Source: Falsiroseomonas stagni DSM 19981
GTDB taxonomy: Bacteria > Pseudomonadota > Alphaproteobacteria > Acetobacterales > Acetobacteraceae
Assembly (NCBI RefSeq): GCF_900114315.1
Contig: NZ_FOSQ01000004.1
Span: 135,725 to 199,724, forward strand
Direction: 5' to 3'
Length of the DNA: 64,000 nucleotides
Below, in pieces: positions 44,775-52,960 of the stretch. The position numbers and the translations under genes were made by a program. The notes below the pieces were generated by a model that saw only the letters and a list, made by a program, of their open reading frames with translations, was not told the DNA's origin and made no database searches. How positions within the stretch are numbered: the first letter of the stretch is position 1; every line of letters starts with the position of its first letter.

Positions 44775-45089
44775 GGGGCAACCTCGAAGACCCGCGGAAG
44801 GCGGGGCGCTCCCAATTTCGCCGCAAAGGATTGAGCGACGGTTAGGGTCCAAACCCACTCATCGGCCGGGCGCCTGGTCGGTCGCGCGCGGCATCCCCGG
44901 CGTCAGGCTGCTTGCCGATGCAGCCCGCATCGGCGGCGCGTCCTTCCTTGCGGCCTGCCACGCGATCCTCGGCCATCCGTCTGGGATCTGATTGGGTTTG
45001 GACCCTCACGCGCCCCGCAGCCGCCCCGTTTCTATACGATATGGAAATAAGATCCAGTCTACAGCGGCCCATCCGACGGAGGACTGCCC
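44775..45089. promoter_or_regulatory. Divergent chemoreceptor spacer with a long-range 18-bp inverted repeat
   Basis: Left arm 44844-44861 and right arm 44989-45006 are reverse complements at 17 of 18 positions; the core is AGGGTCCAAACCCA. Each arm also has internal symmetry (GGGT-4-ACCC), as expected for a dimeric protein site. 127 bases separate them. The right end of the spacer (about 45030-45060) is AT-rich with TATACGATAT, a probable promoter for the rightward gene. No gene is convincing inside. Confidence 0.6.
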
Positions 45090-46556
45090 TTGTTCATCCG
45101 CCCCGCCCGCATCGACCGCGCCGCCGAACGCCTGGCCGCGCTCGACCATCTCCGGGCCCGCATCATGATCGCCGATCCCGCCCTCACCATCACCTACATG
45201 AACGCCTCCGTCATCGCGATGCTGCGTGAGGCGGAGGCGGAGCTGGCGCGCGAACTGCCGCGCTTCAGCATGGACAGGCTGCTGGGCAGCAACATCGACG
45301 TCTTCGACAAGGTGCGCGACCCGGGGCGCCCCCTGCTGGCCGCGCTGGACAGGCCCCAGGCGGCCACCATCGCGATCGGCTCCCGCGCCTTCGACCTGGT
45401 GGCGACACCGCTGCTGGAAGCGGGCCGGCGCAGCGGCTTCGTGGTGGAGTGGGAGGATGCCCGCCCGCGCCTGCTGGGCCTGGATAACGCCGCGAAGGCC
45501 GCCGCCATCAGCCGCGCCAAGGCCGTGATCGAATTCACCCCGGACGGCACCATCCTGAAGGCGAATGAGAATTTCCTCGCCGTCATGGGCTACCGGGCGG
45601 AGGAGATCGTCGGCCGCCACCACCGCCTCTTCGTCGATGACGCGACCGGCCGGTCGCAGGAATACGCGGCCTTCTGGCAGAAGCTCGCCGCCGGCACGCC
45701 GGCGACGGCGGAGGGAAGGCGCATCGCCAAGGGCGGCCGCGTCGTCTGGATCGACGGGTCCTACAACCCCATCCTCGACGAGGATGGCCGGGTGACGAAG
45801 GTGGTGAAGTTCGCCTCCGACGTCACGGCGCAGAAGGAACTCCTCGGCAGGCTCCGGGGCTACATCGACAGCGTCGATACCGCCGTCGGCCGATCCAACC
45901 GCGAAGCCGAAGCCGCCCGCGGCGCCGCCGGCACCGCGACGGGGGATGTGCAATCGGTCGCCGGCAATGCCGAAGCGCTGGCCGCCTCCATCCACGCCAT
46001 CGCCGGCAACATGGAAACCTCCCGCGGCGCCACCGATGCCGCCTTCGCCCAGGCCGAGGCCGTGGGCACGGACACGCAGGGCCTGGCCGGCGCCGCCCAG
46101 GCGATGGGCGGCATCGTCGCCCTGATCCGCGACATCGCCAGCCAGATCAACCTCCTCGCCCTCAACGCCACGATCGAGGCCGCGCGTGCCGGGGAGGCCG
46201 GCAAGGGCTTCGCCGTCGTGGCCGGGGAGGTGAAGAACCTGGCCGTCCAGGCCGCCCGCGCGACGGAACAGATCACGCGGGAGATCGATGGCCTCCAGGC
46301 CCGCTCCGCCAGCGTCGCCAAGGCCATGGCCAGCATCCGCGAACAGGTGACGACGGTGCGGGAGGAAGTGGGCCGCGCCGCCGGCGCCGTCAGCGAACAG
46401 GCCGCCGTGACGCAGGCGATGTCGGCCAGCGCCCGATCCGCCGCCACCGCCGTCTCCGCCGTGCTGTCATCCGTGGAGGAGATCTCCACCGCCGTCCGCG
46501 ACGTCTCCGACACGGTCGGGCAGACGATGGAGGCCGCCCAGGCCCTGGTGAGCTGA
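45090..46556 (+). CDS. Cytoplasmic PAS-domain methyl-accepting chemotaxis protein
   Basis: A 488-residue soluble receptor without membrane helices. Residues about 20-125 form a degenerate PAS-like domain ([21 protein letters not shown]). Residues about 140-250 form a second PAS with [20 protein letters not shown] and the closing [12 protein letters not shown]. The signalling domain tip is [20 protein letters not shown]. It resembles Aer/BdlA-like cytosolic redox or energy sensors; a flavin or heme ligand is not proven. It starts at TTG 45090, supported by GGAGGA (45078-45083) with a 6-base spacer. Stop TGA abuts the convergent gene's stop. Confidence 0.9.
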   Translation: MFIRPARIDRAAERLAALDHLRARIMIADPALTITYMNASVIAMLREAEAELARELPRFSMDRLLGSNIDVFDKVRDPGRPLLAALDRPQAATIAIGSRAFDLVATPLLEAGRRSGFVVEWEDARPRLLGLDNAAKAAAISRAKAVIEFTPDGTILKANENFLAVMGYRAEEIVGRHHRLFVDDATGRSQEYAAFWQKLAAGTPATAEGRRIAKGGRVVWIDGSYNPILDEDGRVTKVVKFASDVTAQKELLGRLRGYIDSVDTAVGRSNREAEAARGAAGTATGDVQSVAGNAEALAASIHAIAGNMETSRGATDAAFAQAEAVGTDTQGLAGAAQAMGGIVALIRDIASQINLLALNATIEAARAGEAGKGFAVVAGEVKNLAVQAARATEQITREIDGLQARSASVAKAMASIREQVTTVREEVGRAAGAVSEQAAVTQAMSASARSAATAVSAVLSSVEEISTAVRDVSDTVGQTMEAAQALVS

Positions 46557-47366
46557 TCAGCCCGCCAGGTCCCGCAGGATGGATGCCGTCGCCTCATCCG
46601 CGGGGTAGAAGGCCTCGATCGCCAGCTCCGCCAGCGTCACCTCCACCGGCGTGCCGAAGACGGTGGTGGTGGACATCAGCGCCAGCCGCCCCGCCGGCAC
46701 ATCCAGCACCAGCGGCACGGCGATGCCGCCGGGCACCAAGGCGGGCGATCCCGCCACGCGATCCTCGGCCGCCGGCAGCGCGGAAAGCTCCGCCAGCAGC
46801 GCCGCCAGCACCGGATCGGCGCCGGCCGCCACCTGGCGGCGCAGCCTTTCCAGGATATGCGCCCGCCATTCCGCGGCATTGGCGATCATCGGCAGCAGCC
46901 CGCGCGGATGCAGGCTGAGCCGCAGCACATTCACCGGCGGCGTCAGCAGCGCCCGGTTCTCCACCCCCGCCAGCAGCGCCCCCACCGTGTCATTCGCCGC
47001 CAGCATCACCCAGTGCCGGTCCACCGCCAGCGCCGGGAAGGGCGCATGGGCGCGCAGGATCGCCTGCACCACGCCGCGCGCCGCGCCCAGCGCGGGGTCG
47101 TCCAGCGGGCGTTCGGGGAAGGCCGGCGCGTAGCCCGCGGCCAGCAGCAGCGCGTTGCGGTCGCGCAGCGGCACCGCCAGCTCCTCCGCGATCCGCAGCA
47201 CCATGTCCCGGCTCGGGGTGGCGCGGCCGCCCTCCACATAGCTGAGGTGCCGCTGGCTGATCCCCGCCTCCAGCGACAGATCCATCTGGCTCCGCCGCCG
47301 CCTTTCGCGCCAGGCGCGCAGCAGGGGGCCGACGGCGGGGGCGGGCAGGGGCTGGTGCGTCCTCAT
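46557..47366 (-). CDS. XRE-family regulator with MmyB-type ligand domain
   Basis: A 269-residue regulator. The N-terminal helix-turn-helix includes QMDLSLEAGISQRHLSYVEG (about 28-47). Residues about 95-265 form the MmyB-like PAS-fold ligand domain with VDRHWVMLAANDTV and VLRLSLHPRGL, which in relatives binds a fatty-acid-like ligand. ATG 47366 has AGGA 8 bases upstream; an ATG at 47375 is less well placed. Such regulators are usually divergent from the oxidoreductase or hydrolase they control, as here. Confidence 0.88.
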   Translation of the reverse strand: MRTHQPLPAPAVGPLLRAWRERRRRSQMDLSLEAGISQRHLSYVEGGRATPSRDMVLRIAEELAVPLRDRNALLLAAGYAPAFPERPLDDPALGAARGVVQAILRAHAPFPALAVDRHWVMLAANDTVGALLAGVENRALLTPPVNVLRLSLHPRGLLPMIANAAEWRAHILERLRRQVAAGADPVLAALLAELSALPAAEDRVAGSPALVPGGIAVPLVLDVPAGRLALMSTTTVFGTPVEVTLAELAIEAFYPADEATASILRDLAG

Positions 47367-47400
47367 GCCCCGCATCCTACCGGCGCCCCGTCCCGCCTTC

Positions 47401-47419
47401 GATGACCTCCCACGTCATC
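47401..47419. promoter_or_regulatory. Palindromic operator candidate between the MmyB-type regulator and its divergent operon
   Basis: GATGAC and GTCATC arms with the 7-bp centre CTCCCAC. The site lies 35 bases from the regulator start and 59 bases from the divergent gene, in the only non-coding gap between them. That is the expected position for an autoregulated repressor site. Confidence 0.55.
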
Positions 47420-47477
47420 GCCCCGTGACCGCCCCCGGGTGTTGGCTGCCGTCGTCCGAAGCAGAAGGAGGACGAGG

Positions 47478-47885
47478 ATGTTCACCACCAGGCTGATGCC
47501 CACCCGTTTCCTGCGCCTGTCCCTGCTGGCCGATGCCGCGGCCAGCGGCGCCACCGGCCTGCTGCTGGCCGCCGGCGCCGATGCGCTGGCCGCGCCCTTC
47601 GGCCTGCCCGCACCGCTGCTGCGCGGGGTCGGCCTGTTCTTCCTGCCCTGGGCCGCGCTGGTCGCCTGGCTCGGCCTGGCCGCCGCCCCGCCCTGCAACG
47701 CGGTGCGGCTGGTCGTCTGGCTGAACCTGGCCTGGGTGGCGGAAAGCGGGCTGGGGATCGCGCTGCTCGGCCCCACCACGCTGGGCACAGCCTTCATCGC
47801 CGTCCAGGCCGCCGCCGTGCTCGGCCTTGCCATCGCGCAGGCCGCCGCGCTGCGCCAGGCCAAGCGGGCGGAGGCGCTGGCATGA
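47478..47885 (+). CDS. Small four-helix membrane protein
   Basis: A 135-residue integral membrane protein. AGGAGGACGAGG precedes the ATG at 47478. Four hydrophobic helices are apparent (about 15-35, 42-65, 75-95, 102-125), with little outside them. It resembles small DUF-type membrane proteins often found with MmyB-type regulators, but I cannot name the family. Its stop overlaps the start of the hydrolase gene (ATGA), so both are co-expressed and probably under the divergent regulator. Confidence 0.75.
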   Translation: MFTTRLMPTRFLRLSLLADAAASGATGLLLAAGADALAAPFGLPAPLLRGVGLFFLPWAALVAWLGLAAAPPCNAVRLVVWLNLAWVAESGLGIALLGPTTLGTAFIAVQAAAVLGLAIAQAAALRQAKRAEALA

Positions 47886-48712
47886 GCGCGCTGCTCCCGA
47901 CGGGCCCCATCGTCACCCGCGACGGCGTGGCCCTGTTCACCCGGGCGGCGGGCGCCGGCCCGCCCGTGGTCCTGCTGGCGAGTTGGTCGCTCTCCTCCCT
48001 CTCCTGGGGGCCGGTCATGGCGCGGCTGGCGGCGCAGGGGTTCCGTGCGCTGGCCCATGACCGCCGTGGCCATGGCCGCTCGGCCGATCCGGGCGGTGGC
48101 ATGGATTACGACACGCTCGCCGAGGATTTGGCCGATGTGCTGGCGGCGCATGACCTGCACGCCGTCACCCTCGTCGCCATGTCCGGCGCGGCCGGGGAGG
48201 CCGTGCGATACCTGACGCGCCACGGTGCATCGCGCATCGCGCGCCTGGTCCTCATCGGCCCCACCACGCCGCTGCTGGTCCAGCGCCCCGACAATCCCCT
48301 CGGCATCCCGGCAGAGGCGCTGGCGGCGCTGCGCGCCACCCTCCTCGACGATTTCCCGCGCTGGCTGGCGGAGAATGCCCGCCCCTTCGGCGGCCCCGAT
48401 GCCTCCGACGCGCGGCTCGACGCGCTACGCGCCGATGCGCTCACCGCCTCTCTCCCCGCGCTGCTGGCTTTTCATCAATCCCTGGCCGAGATCGATTTCC
48501 GCGCCGAACTCGCGACCCTCGGCCTGCCGCTGCTGGTCATCCAGGGCGCTGCGGATGCGACCTGCCCCCTCGACCTCACCGGCCGTCCCACCACGGCCCT
48601 GGTGCGGGGCGCAGGGCTGCTGGTGGTGCCGGGCGGCACCCTTGGCCTGGTCGCGAGCCATCCGGCGCTGGTGGCGGCGGAGATCGCGGCCTTCGCAAGG
48701 GGGGAGGGGTAG
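47882..48712 (+). CDS. Alpha/beta-fold hydrolase
   Basis: A 276-residue alpha/beta hydrolase. Oxyanion-side motif ASWSLSSLSWGPV, then the conserved DRRGHGRS. The nucleophile elbow is VAMSGAAGE with Ser101 and Ala before it where Gly is usual. The acid is probably in QGAADATCPLD and the His in GLVASHPALV. Closest in layout to haloperoxidase/esterase-like members. Coupled to the upstream membrane protein by an ATGA overlap. End of the operon; the GC content falls sharply immediately after it. Confidence 0.87.
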   Translation: MSALLPTGPIVTRDGVALFTRAAGAGPPVVLLASWSLSSLSWGPVMARLAAQGFRALAHDRRGHGRSADPGGGMDYDTLAEDLADVLAAHDLHAVTLVAMSGAAGEAVRYLTRHGASRIARLVLIGPTTPLLVQRPDNPLGIPAEALAALRATLLDDFPRWLAENARPFGGPDASDARLDALRADALTASLPALLAFHQSLAEIDFRAELATLGLPLLVIQGAADATCPLDLTGRPTTALVRGAGLLVVPGGTLGLVASHPALVAAEIAAFARGEG

Positions 48713-48733
48713 CGGAGATCGTTTCGATTGTTC

Positions 48734-48763
48734 TTGATTTATCCCCAAAAATAGGCATATAGT
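48734..48763 (+). promoter_or_regulatory. Promoter of the muramidase/secreted-paralog islet
   Basis: TTGATT (48734-48739), 18-bp spacer, TATAGT (48758-48763). The 60 bases 48721-48780 contain 24 G+C (40 percent by my count), far below the flanks. GGGAG (48779-48783) is the ribosome site, 7 bases before the ATG at 48791. It is the most consensus-like promoter in the window and marks the left edge of the accessory islet. Confidence 0.7.
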
Positions 48764-48790
48764 CCGCATCAACCTTCTGGGAGTTTTGGG

Positions 48791-49591
48791 ATGCCGACGC
48801 TGCCCATCAACGAAGCCGCCTTGCGCGAAGCCATGCGCGATCGCCGCTACTGGCAGCCCGGCCATCCCGAACGGGAACGCTACGGTGCCTGGGTGACGGA
48901 GGGTTGGCAGGCGCTCGTCGCCGCGCCGGACCAGGGCGCCGACACCGTCGTCCATGTTCGCGCCTACGAACGTCGCGGGCCGGATGGCGACGTCATCCAG
49001 GTCCAGGCCCACACCCGCGGCGCGCCGCCAAGGCCCTGGGAGAACCAGCCCAATCCGGAATGGCGGGCGCAGATCGCGCGGGAGGAAAGCGACAGGGATG
49101 GCGGTGACCATGGCTATGGTCTCCGGGGACGGACGAACCTGGACGCGCTCGGGCGGTATCAAATGACTCCGGTAGCTTTGCGAGCAGCGAGGTGGCGGGA
49201 CAGCCAGAACCGCTGGTCTGCGCGAGCACGCGCGGCGGGTGTCGCCAGTGATGCCGACTTTCTCGCCAACCCCTCGGCGCAGGAGGCCGCCCTCAACGAC
49301 TATCTGCGCGACAACGAAAGTCAGATGCGTGCTCTGGGTGTATGGTCACGCATCGGTGGAAGTGTGGAGGGCATGCGTGACGGTCCCGTTCCCATCACGG
49401 CGAGCGGGCTGGCCGCCGCTGCGCACCGCGAAGGACCCGAAACCGTCCGCAGGTATCTTGCGCATCGAGATCAGCGACTACCGATCCCGCCATCCGTCAC
49501 TGGGCGCGGCGATCTGTCAAAATTCAACCAGGTCGAGGCGCGGCTGCGAAATTTCGCCGCTACGCCCTTCGGCGGTGGCCTGTCTCGATGA
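48791..49591 (+). CDS. Lysozyme-fold (muramidase-like) protein without signal peptide; candidate secreted effector
   Basis: A 266-residue protein. Residues about 1-78 form an N-terminal module (LREAMRDRRYWQPGHPERER, then VVHVRAYERR and VQAHTRG) that resembles segments next to phage or secretion-associated enzymes. The lysozyme-like domain follows: Glu98/Glu99 in AREESD as candidate catalytic acid, LDALGRYQM (118-125) like the GRYQ box of goose-type/transglycosylase folds, NPSAQEAALNDYL, and GLAAAAHREG. No Sec or Tat leader is present, so it would need a dedicated secretion route, lysis, or act inside. First cistron of the islet, coupled by ATGA to a secreted protein. Muramidase identity is inferred from motif pattern. 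Confidence 0.65.
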   Translation: MPTLPINEAALREAMRDRRYWQPGHPERERYGAWVTEGWQALVAAPDQGADTVVHVRAYERRGPDGDVIQVQAHTRGAPPRPWENQPNPEWRAQIAREESDRDGGDHGYGLRGRTNLDALGRYQMTPVALRAARWRDSQNRWSARARAAGVASDADFLANPSAQEAALNDYLRDNESQMRALGVWSRIGGSVEGMRDGPVPITASGLAAAAHREGPETVRRYLAHRDQRLPIPPSVTGRGDLSKFNQVEARLRNFAATPFGGGLSR

Positions 49592-50157
49592 GGTGCAGCG
49601 CCGTCGCCCTCCTCGCCACATTCACCCTCATCGCCGCCACACCCGCCGGCGCGTCCGATCGGCTTCGCTGGCAGGTCGTCCCCCCATTGGTCGTGGAGGC
49701 GCTTGAGGCACTCCGCAACTCGGATGAAAGCCTGGGCGAGGCGATCACGCGCAACCTGGATGGCCCTGTCACCGGCCGGGACACGGAGGCCGGACGCTCG
49801 CTGAACTTCGACCCATCATCGCAATTGAGCTGGGCTGTGACCGACCTCAATGGCGATGGCCGCGCAGAGGTATTCCTGCTGTTCTTCATCCCCACCGGGA
49901 CGGCAGCGCCACCGGGCGTGGTCATGCAGCGCCACGGCGATGGCTGGCGGGTCGCGTGCGAAATCGCCGATCCCGGCCTGATCAGCCGCGGAAGCCACGC
50001 CGTTCCGGGCCTGATCCAGCTGCTGCCCGCCCGCACACAGGGTTGGCGCCATTTCCGCGTCTTCTCCGGCAGCTATGGCTGGTACCCCGCGCCCGACGCG
50101 CCGGGCGCCATGAACTGCGCGCCGCTGCCATTGGGGACGGAGATGCGGCGACGATGA
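49588..50157 (+). CDS. Secreted protein, paralog 1; candidate periplasmic immunity protein
   Basis: A 189-residue protein with a Sec signal peptide (MRCSAVALLATFTLIAATPA, cleavage near GASD). A DLNGDGRAE loop (86-94) matches a DxNxDGxxE calcium-binding or FG-GAP-like turn. Cys124 (VACEI) and Cys177 (MNCAP) are conserved in the paralogs and probably form a disulfide. GWRHFRVFSGSYGW (152-165) is the most conserved block. It starts inside the stop of the lysozyme-like gene (ATGA) and is followed by two further paralogs. A role as inhibitor of the lysozyme-like protein is inferred from order and compartment only. Confidence 0.6.
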   Translation: MRCSAVALLATFTLIAATPAGASDRLRWQVVPPLVVEALEALRNSDESLGEAITRNLDGPVTGRDTEAGRSLNFDPSSQLSWAVTDLNGDGRAEVFLLFFIPTGTAAPPGVVMQRHGDGWRVACEIADPGLISRGSHAVPGLIQLLPARTQGWRHFRVFSGSYGWYPAPDAPGAMNCAPLPLGTEMRRR

Positions 50158-50729
50158 TCCGGCTGGCCCGCATCTCTGTCTGCATCGTGGCAATGACCAT
50201 CCAGCCCGCCTCCGCGCAACGCCTTCCCTGGTTCGGCGTCGATCCGCTCGTCGCCGATGCTCTTGGTGCCTTGCGCGAGACCGATCACTGGATCGCTACC
50301 GCCATCAAGCCTTTCCACCCTCCAACCGTGATTGAGGGCCGGGATGATGGTGCGGCAATTCCCTCATTCGATCCCACCCAGCATCTGCGCTACCGATTGG
50401 TTGACATGCGGCCAGGCACGCCGCGCGCCGTGTTCCTTCTCCTTGCCTGGCACAGCATCTCCGGCAACGGCCCATCCCCCGGCGTGATCATGCAACAGGT
50501 GGTGACAGCCGCCGGCCGACGCTGGCACATCGCCTGCGAGTTCCGGGACTACGGCCTTTCCCTCACGCTCCTTGATCGCCGCAGCCATGGCTGGCGGCAT
50601 TTCCGCGTGGCCTCGGGCGAATACGGCTGGCGCCCCGCCACCTTCACGCCGGACGCGCCGTTGCCGGGAGGGGCCCCAGAAGGGGCCATGGAATGCGTTC
50701 CCCTGGTTCTGACGGAGTTCCCGCCATGA
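50154..50729 (+). CDS. Secreted protein, paralog 2; candidate periplasmic immunity protein
   Basis: A 191-residue protein coupled by ATGA to paralog 1. Signal peptide MIRLARISVCIVAMTIQPAS, cleavage near SAQR. It shares the QRLPW start with paralog 3, the FDP box, the HGWRHFRVASG block and Cys128/Cys181 with both relatives. It has lost the calcium-type loop (VDMRPGTPR in its place). Residues 52-71 show no identity to paralog 3 in an otherwise gap-free alignment, a candidate specificity surface. The sequence beyond residue 124 is almost the same as in paralog 3. Confidence 0.6.
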   Translation: MIRLARISVCIVAMTIQPASAQRLPWFGVDPLVADALGALRETDHWIATAIKPFHPPTVIEGRDDGAAIPSFDPTQHLRYRLVDMRPGTPRAVFLLLAWHSISGNGPSPGVIMQQVVTAAGRRWHIACEFRDYGLSLTLLDRRSHGWRHFRVASGEYGWRPATFTPDAPLPGGAPEGAMECVPLVLTEFPP

Positions 50730-51306
50730 TGGCGACGGCCGCCGTCTTCCGCGCCGCACTTGCCCTGTCACTGGCCATCCCGCCCGCCGCCGCCCAGCGC
50801 CTCCCCTGGTCCAGCATCGACCCGAAAGCCGCCGTCGCGCTCCGCGCCTTTCGCCAGACCGATCATTGGGTGGCCGAGGCGTTGGAAGACAACTACGATG
50901 GCGAACGGCTGGGCCGGCACACGGAAGAACGCCGGTCGTACAATTTTGACCCCGCCTCCGATCTCCGCTACCGCGTGGTCGGGATGCGGCAAGGCGCGCC
51001 GCCCGCCGTCTTCCTTCTGTTCGAATGGTCGCCAGTACGCGGCAATGCGAGGCCCCTGGCTTCGTCATGCAGGAAATCGTGACGGCGACCAGCCGACGAT
51101 GGCACATCGCCTGCGAGTTCCCGGACTACGGCCTCTCCCTGACGCTCCTCGACCGCCGCAGCCATGGCTGGCGGCATTTCCGCGTGGCCTCGGGCGAACA
51201 CGGCTGGCGCCCCGCCACCTTCACGCCGGGCGCGCCGTTGCCGGAAGGGGCCTTAGAAGGGACCATGGAATGCATCCCCCTGGTCCTGACGGAATTCCCG
51301 CCGTGG
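50726..51306 (+). pseudogene. Secreted protein, paralog 3, broken by a frameshift and stop-codon loss
   Basis: Starts by ATGA overlap at 50726 with a signal peptide ending AAAQR. The reading frame is intact to about residue 107 (GNA at 51041-51049). One base is missing there relative to paralog 2: the first frame then ends at 51082 while the homologous C-terminal half (PGFVMQEIV onward) continues in another frame. At the family end EFPP the TGA of paralog 2 is TGG here (51304-51306), so that frame runs on, antisense into the mocA-type gene. Both lesions argue for a decaying copy; a sequencing error could explain only the first. Confidence 0.75.
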
Positions 51307-51313
51307 CGCCCGC

Positions 51314-52960
51314 CTACTTCTTCCCCGCGAATTCCGGCAGCCCCTTCAGGCTCTCCGTCGTGTCGAAGTCGCGCAGCACCGCGTCATTCGCCATCTCCAC
51401 ATCCACCAGGCGATCGGCATGCTTGCCCGCCAGGTGCCGCGCGCCGACATCGCCGGAGATCGCCAGCATCTGCGGCAGGAATTCCCGGCTCCACAGCATC
51501 GGGTTGCCCTGCTTGCCGCGATAGGTCGGCTGCACGATGGCGCGGCCTTCCTCCGGATCGAAGGCGTTCAGCAGCCGGTCCAGCATCGGCGCCGTCACCA
51601 GCGGCATGTCGCCGAGGCAGACCAGAACCCCCTCCGCATCCGGCGGCACCGCCGCCAGCCCGGCCTTGAGGCTGGCGGACAGCCCCTCGGAATACCCTTC
51701 CGCATGGGCGAACAGCACCGGGCGCCCCGCCAGCGCCTCCTCGATCCGCTCCCGCTCATGCCCCGTCACGACGATGACCGGGGAGGCATGGGACGCCAGC
51801 GCATTGTCCACCACGCGCAGGATCATCGGCAGGCCCTTGGTATCGGGCACCAGCAGCTTGTTCAGCGGCGCCATGCGGCGCGAACGCCCGGCCGCCAGCA
51901 CCAGCGCGCAGACCTTGCGCGCGCGGCGCGGCGCCGTCGCGGGCGGCGTCACGCGGGGCGCATCGGCGCGGGGCAGGGGGCGGGCCTCGATCTCCTTCAG
52001 CAGGCCGCCGACCCCCATGCCCATCACCTCCCGCGCCGTCACGCGGCGGCCGGCGAAGATGCGCGCCAGCACCCAGTCGAAGCCGTTCAGCTTCGGGCTG
52101 CGCGCGCAGCCCGGCAGCACCAGCGCCGGGATGTCGCCGATCCGGCCGAGGCAGATCAAATTCCCCGGATCGACCGGCATGCCGAAATGCTCGATCACGC
52201 CGCCGGCGCGGACGATCGCCGCCGGCCCGATATCCCGCCGGTCCACCACGGCCGACGCCCCGGCCACCAGCAGCAAATCGGCCCCCGCCTTGCGCAGCCG
52301 CGTCAGCGCTTCCGCGACCGGCCCTTCCTCATGCCGCACGCGTTCCACCGGCAGCATGGTGCCGAGCAAGCCCTTGATGCGCGCCTCGGTCGCCTCGACC
52401 GCGCCCTCCATCACGCTTTCCTTGATGCCCGGCAGTTCCGTCAGCACCAGGCCGACGGAGAGCGGCTGGAAGGGATGGATGGCGATGCCGGCGCGGCCGC
52501 GGGCCATCGCCTCGACGACCTGAAGCACGCGCCCGGGGCTGGAGAAGGGGATGACCTTGATGGTGGCCAGCATCTCCTTCGCTGCCACCACGGAATTATT
52601 GGGCAGGGTGGCGACGGTGACGCTTTCATCCACCGCGTTGATGCGGTCGATGAGGCCCGCATCCACGGTGAACAGCCCGGCGCTTTCCGCAAACAGGTTA
52701 ACCCGCCCCGTCGCCGCGCGGGACTTGGCGACAAGGGGCGCCATCAGCGCATCCGCCACGCGGTCCGCGGCCTCATCCTCCGGCACATCGCCGGCTTCCA
52801 TGCGGGCGGCGATGACGTCGCGCTTGCCGGCTTCCCGCAGGGCCGCGATCGCGCCCTCATCCAGCACCGTGCCCTTCTTCAGGACGCGGCCCGCCAGGCG
52901 GACGGTATGCGCCAGCACGGCGCCCTTCGCTTCATCCAGCGGTGTCGGCCCGAAGATCAT
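51314..52960 (-). CDS. MoeA-like / MocA-type fusion: molybdenum cofactor cytidylyltransferase
   Basis: A 548-residue fusion. The N-terminal part (about 1-335) is a molybdopterin-binding, MoeA/CinA-like domain (starts FGPTPLDEAKGAVLAHTVRL, contains LLLVAGASAVVDRRDIGPA). The C-terminal part (about 345-548) is a MocA/MobA NTP-transferase starting ALVLAAGRSRRMAPLNKLL, with GDMPLV as the metal/nucleotide motif and GNPMLW. It would attach CMP to molybdopterin for xanthine-oxidase-family enzymes. Last gene of the cox-type maturation operon; starts in an ATGA overlap with the XdhC Rossmann gene. Confidence 0.88.
   Translation of the reverse strand: MIFGPTPLDEAKGAVLAHTVRLAGRVLKKGTVLDEGAIAALREAGKRDVIAARMEAGDVPEDEAADRVADALMAPLVAKSRAATGRVNLFAESAGLFTVDAGLIDRINAVDESVTVATLPNNSVVAAKEMLATIKVIPFSSPGRVLQVVEAMARGRAGIAIHPFQPLSVGLVLTELPGIKESVMEGAVEATEARIKGLLGTMLPVERVRHEEGPVAEALTRLRKAGADLLLVAGASAVVDRRDIGPAAIVRAGGVIEHFGMPVDPGNLICLGRIGDIPALVLPGCARSPKLNGFDWVLARIFAGRRVTAREVMGMGVGGLLKEIEARPLPRADAPRVTPPATAPRRARKVCALVLAAGRSRRMAPLNKLLVPDTKGLPMILRVVDNALASHASPVIVVTGHERERIEEALAGRPVLFAHAEGYSEGLSASLKAGLAAVPPDAEGVLVCLGDMPLVTAPMLDRLLNAFDPEEGRAIVQPTYRGKQGNPMLWSREFLPQMLAISGDVGARHLAGKHADRLVDVEMANDAVLRDFDTTESLKGLPEFAGKK

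Noticed and set aside
44862-44988. Small gene or mobile element inside the inverted repeat
   Set aside because: Only frames continuous with antisense shadows cross it; no transposase, no target-site duplication was identified.
43402-44991. 529-codon plus-strand frame over the chemoreceptor
   Set aside because: Antisense to a well-defined chemoreceptor signalling domain; translation is Ser/Ala/Arg low-complexity.
51307-51669. C-terminal extension of secreted paralog 3
   Set aside because: This stretch is antisense to the mocA-type gene and follows loss of the family stop codon, so it is not a real domain.
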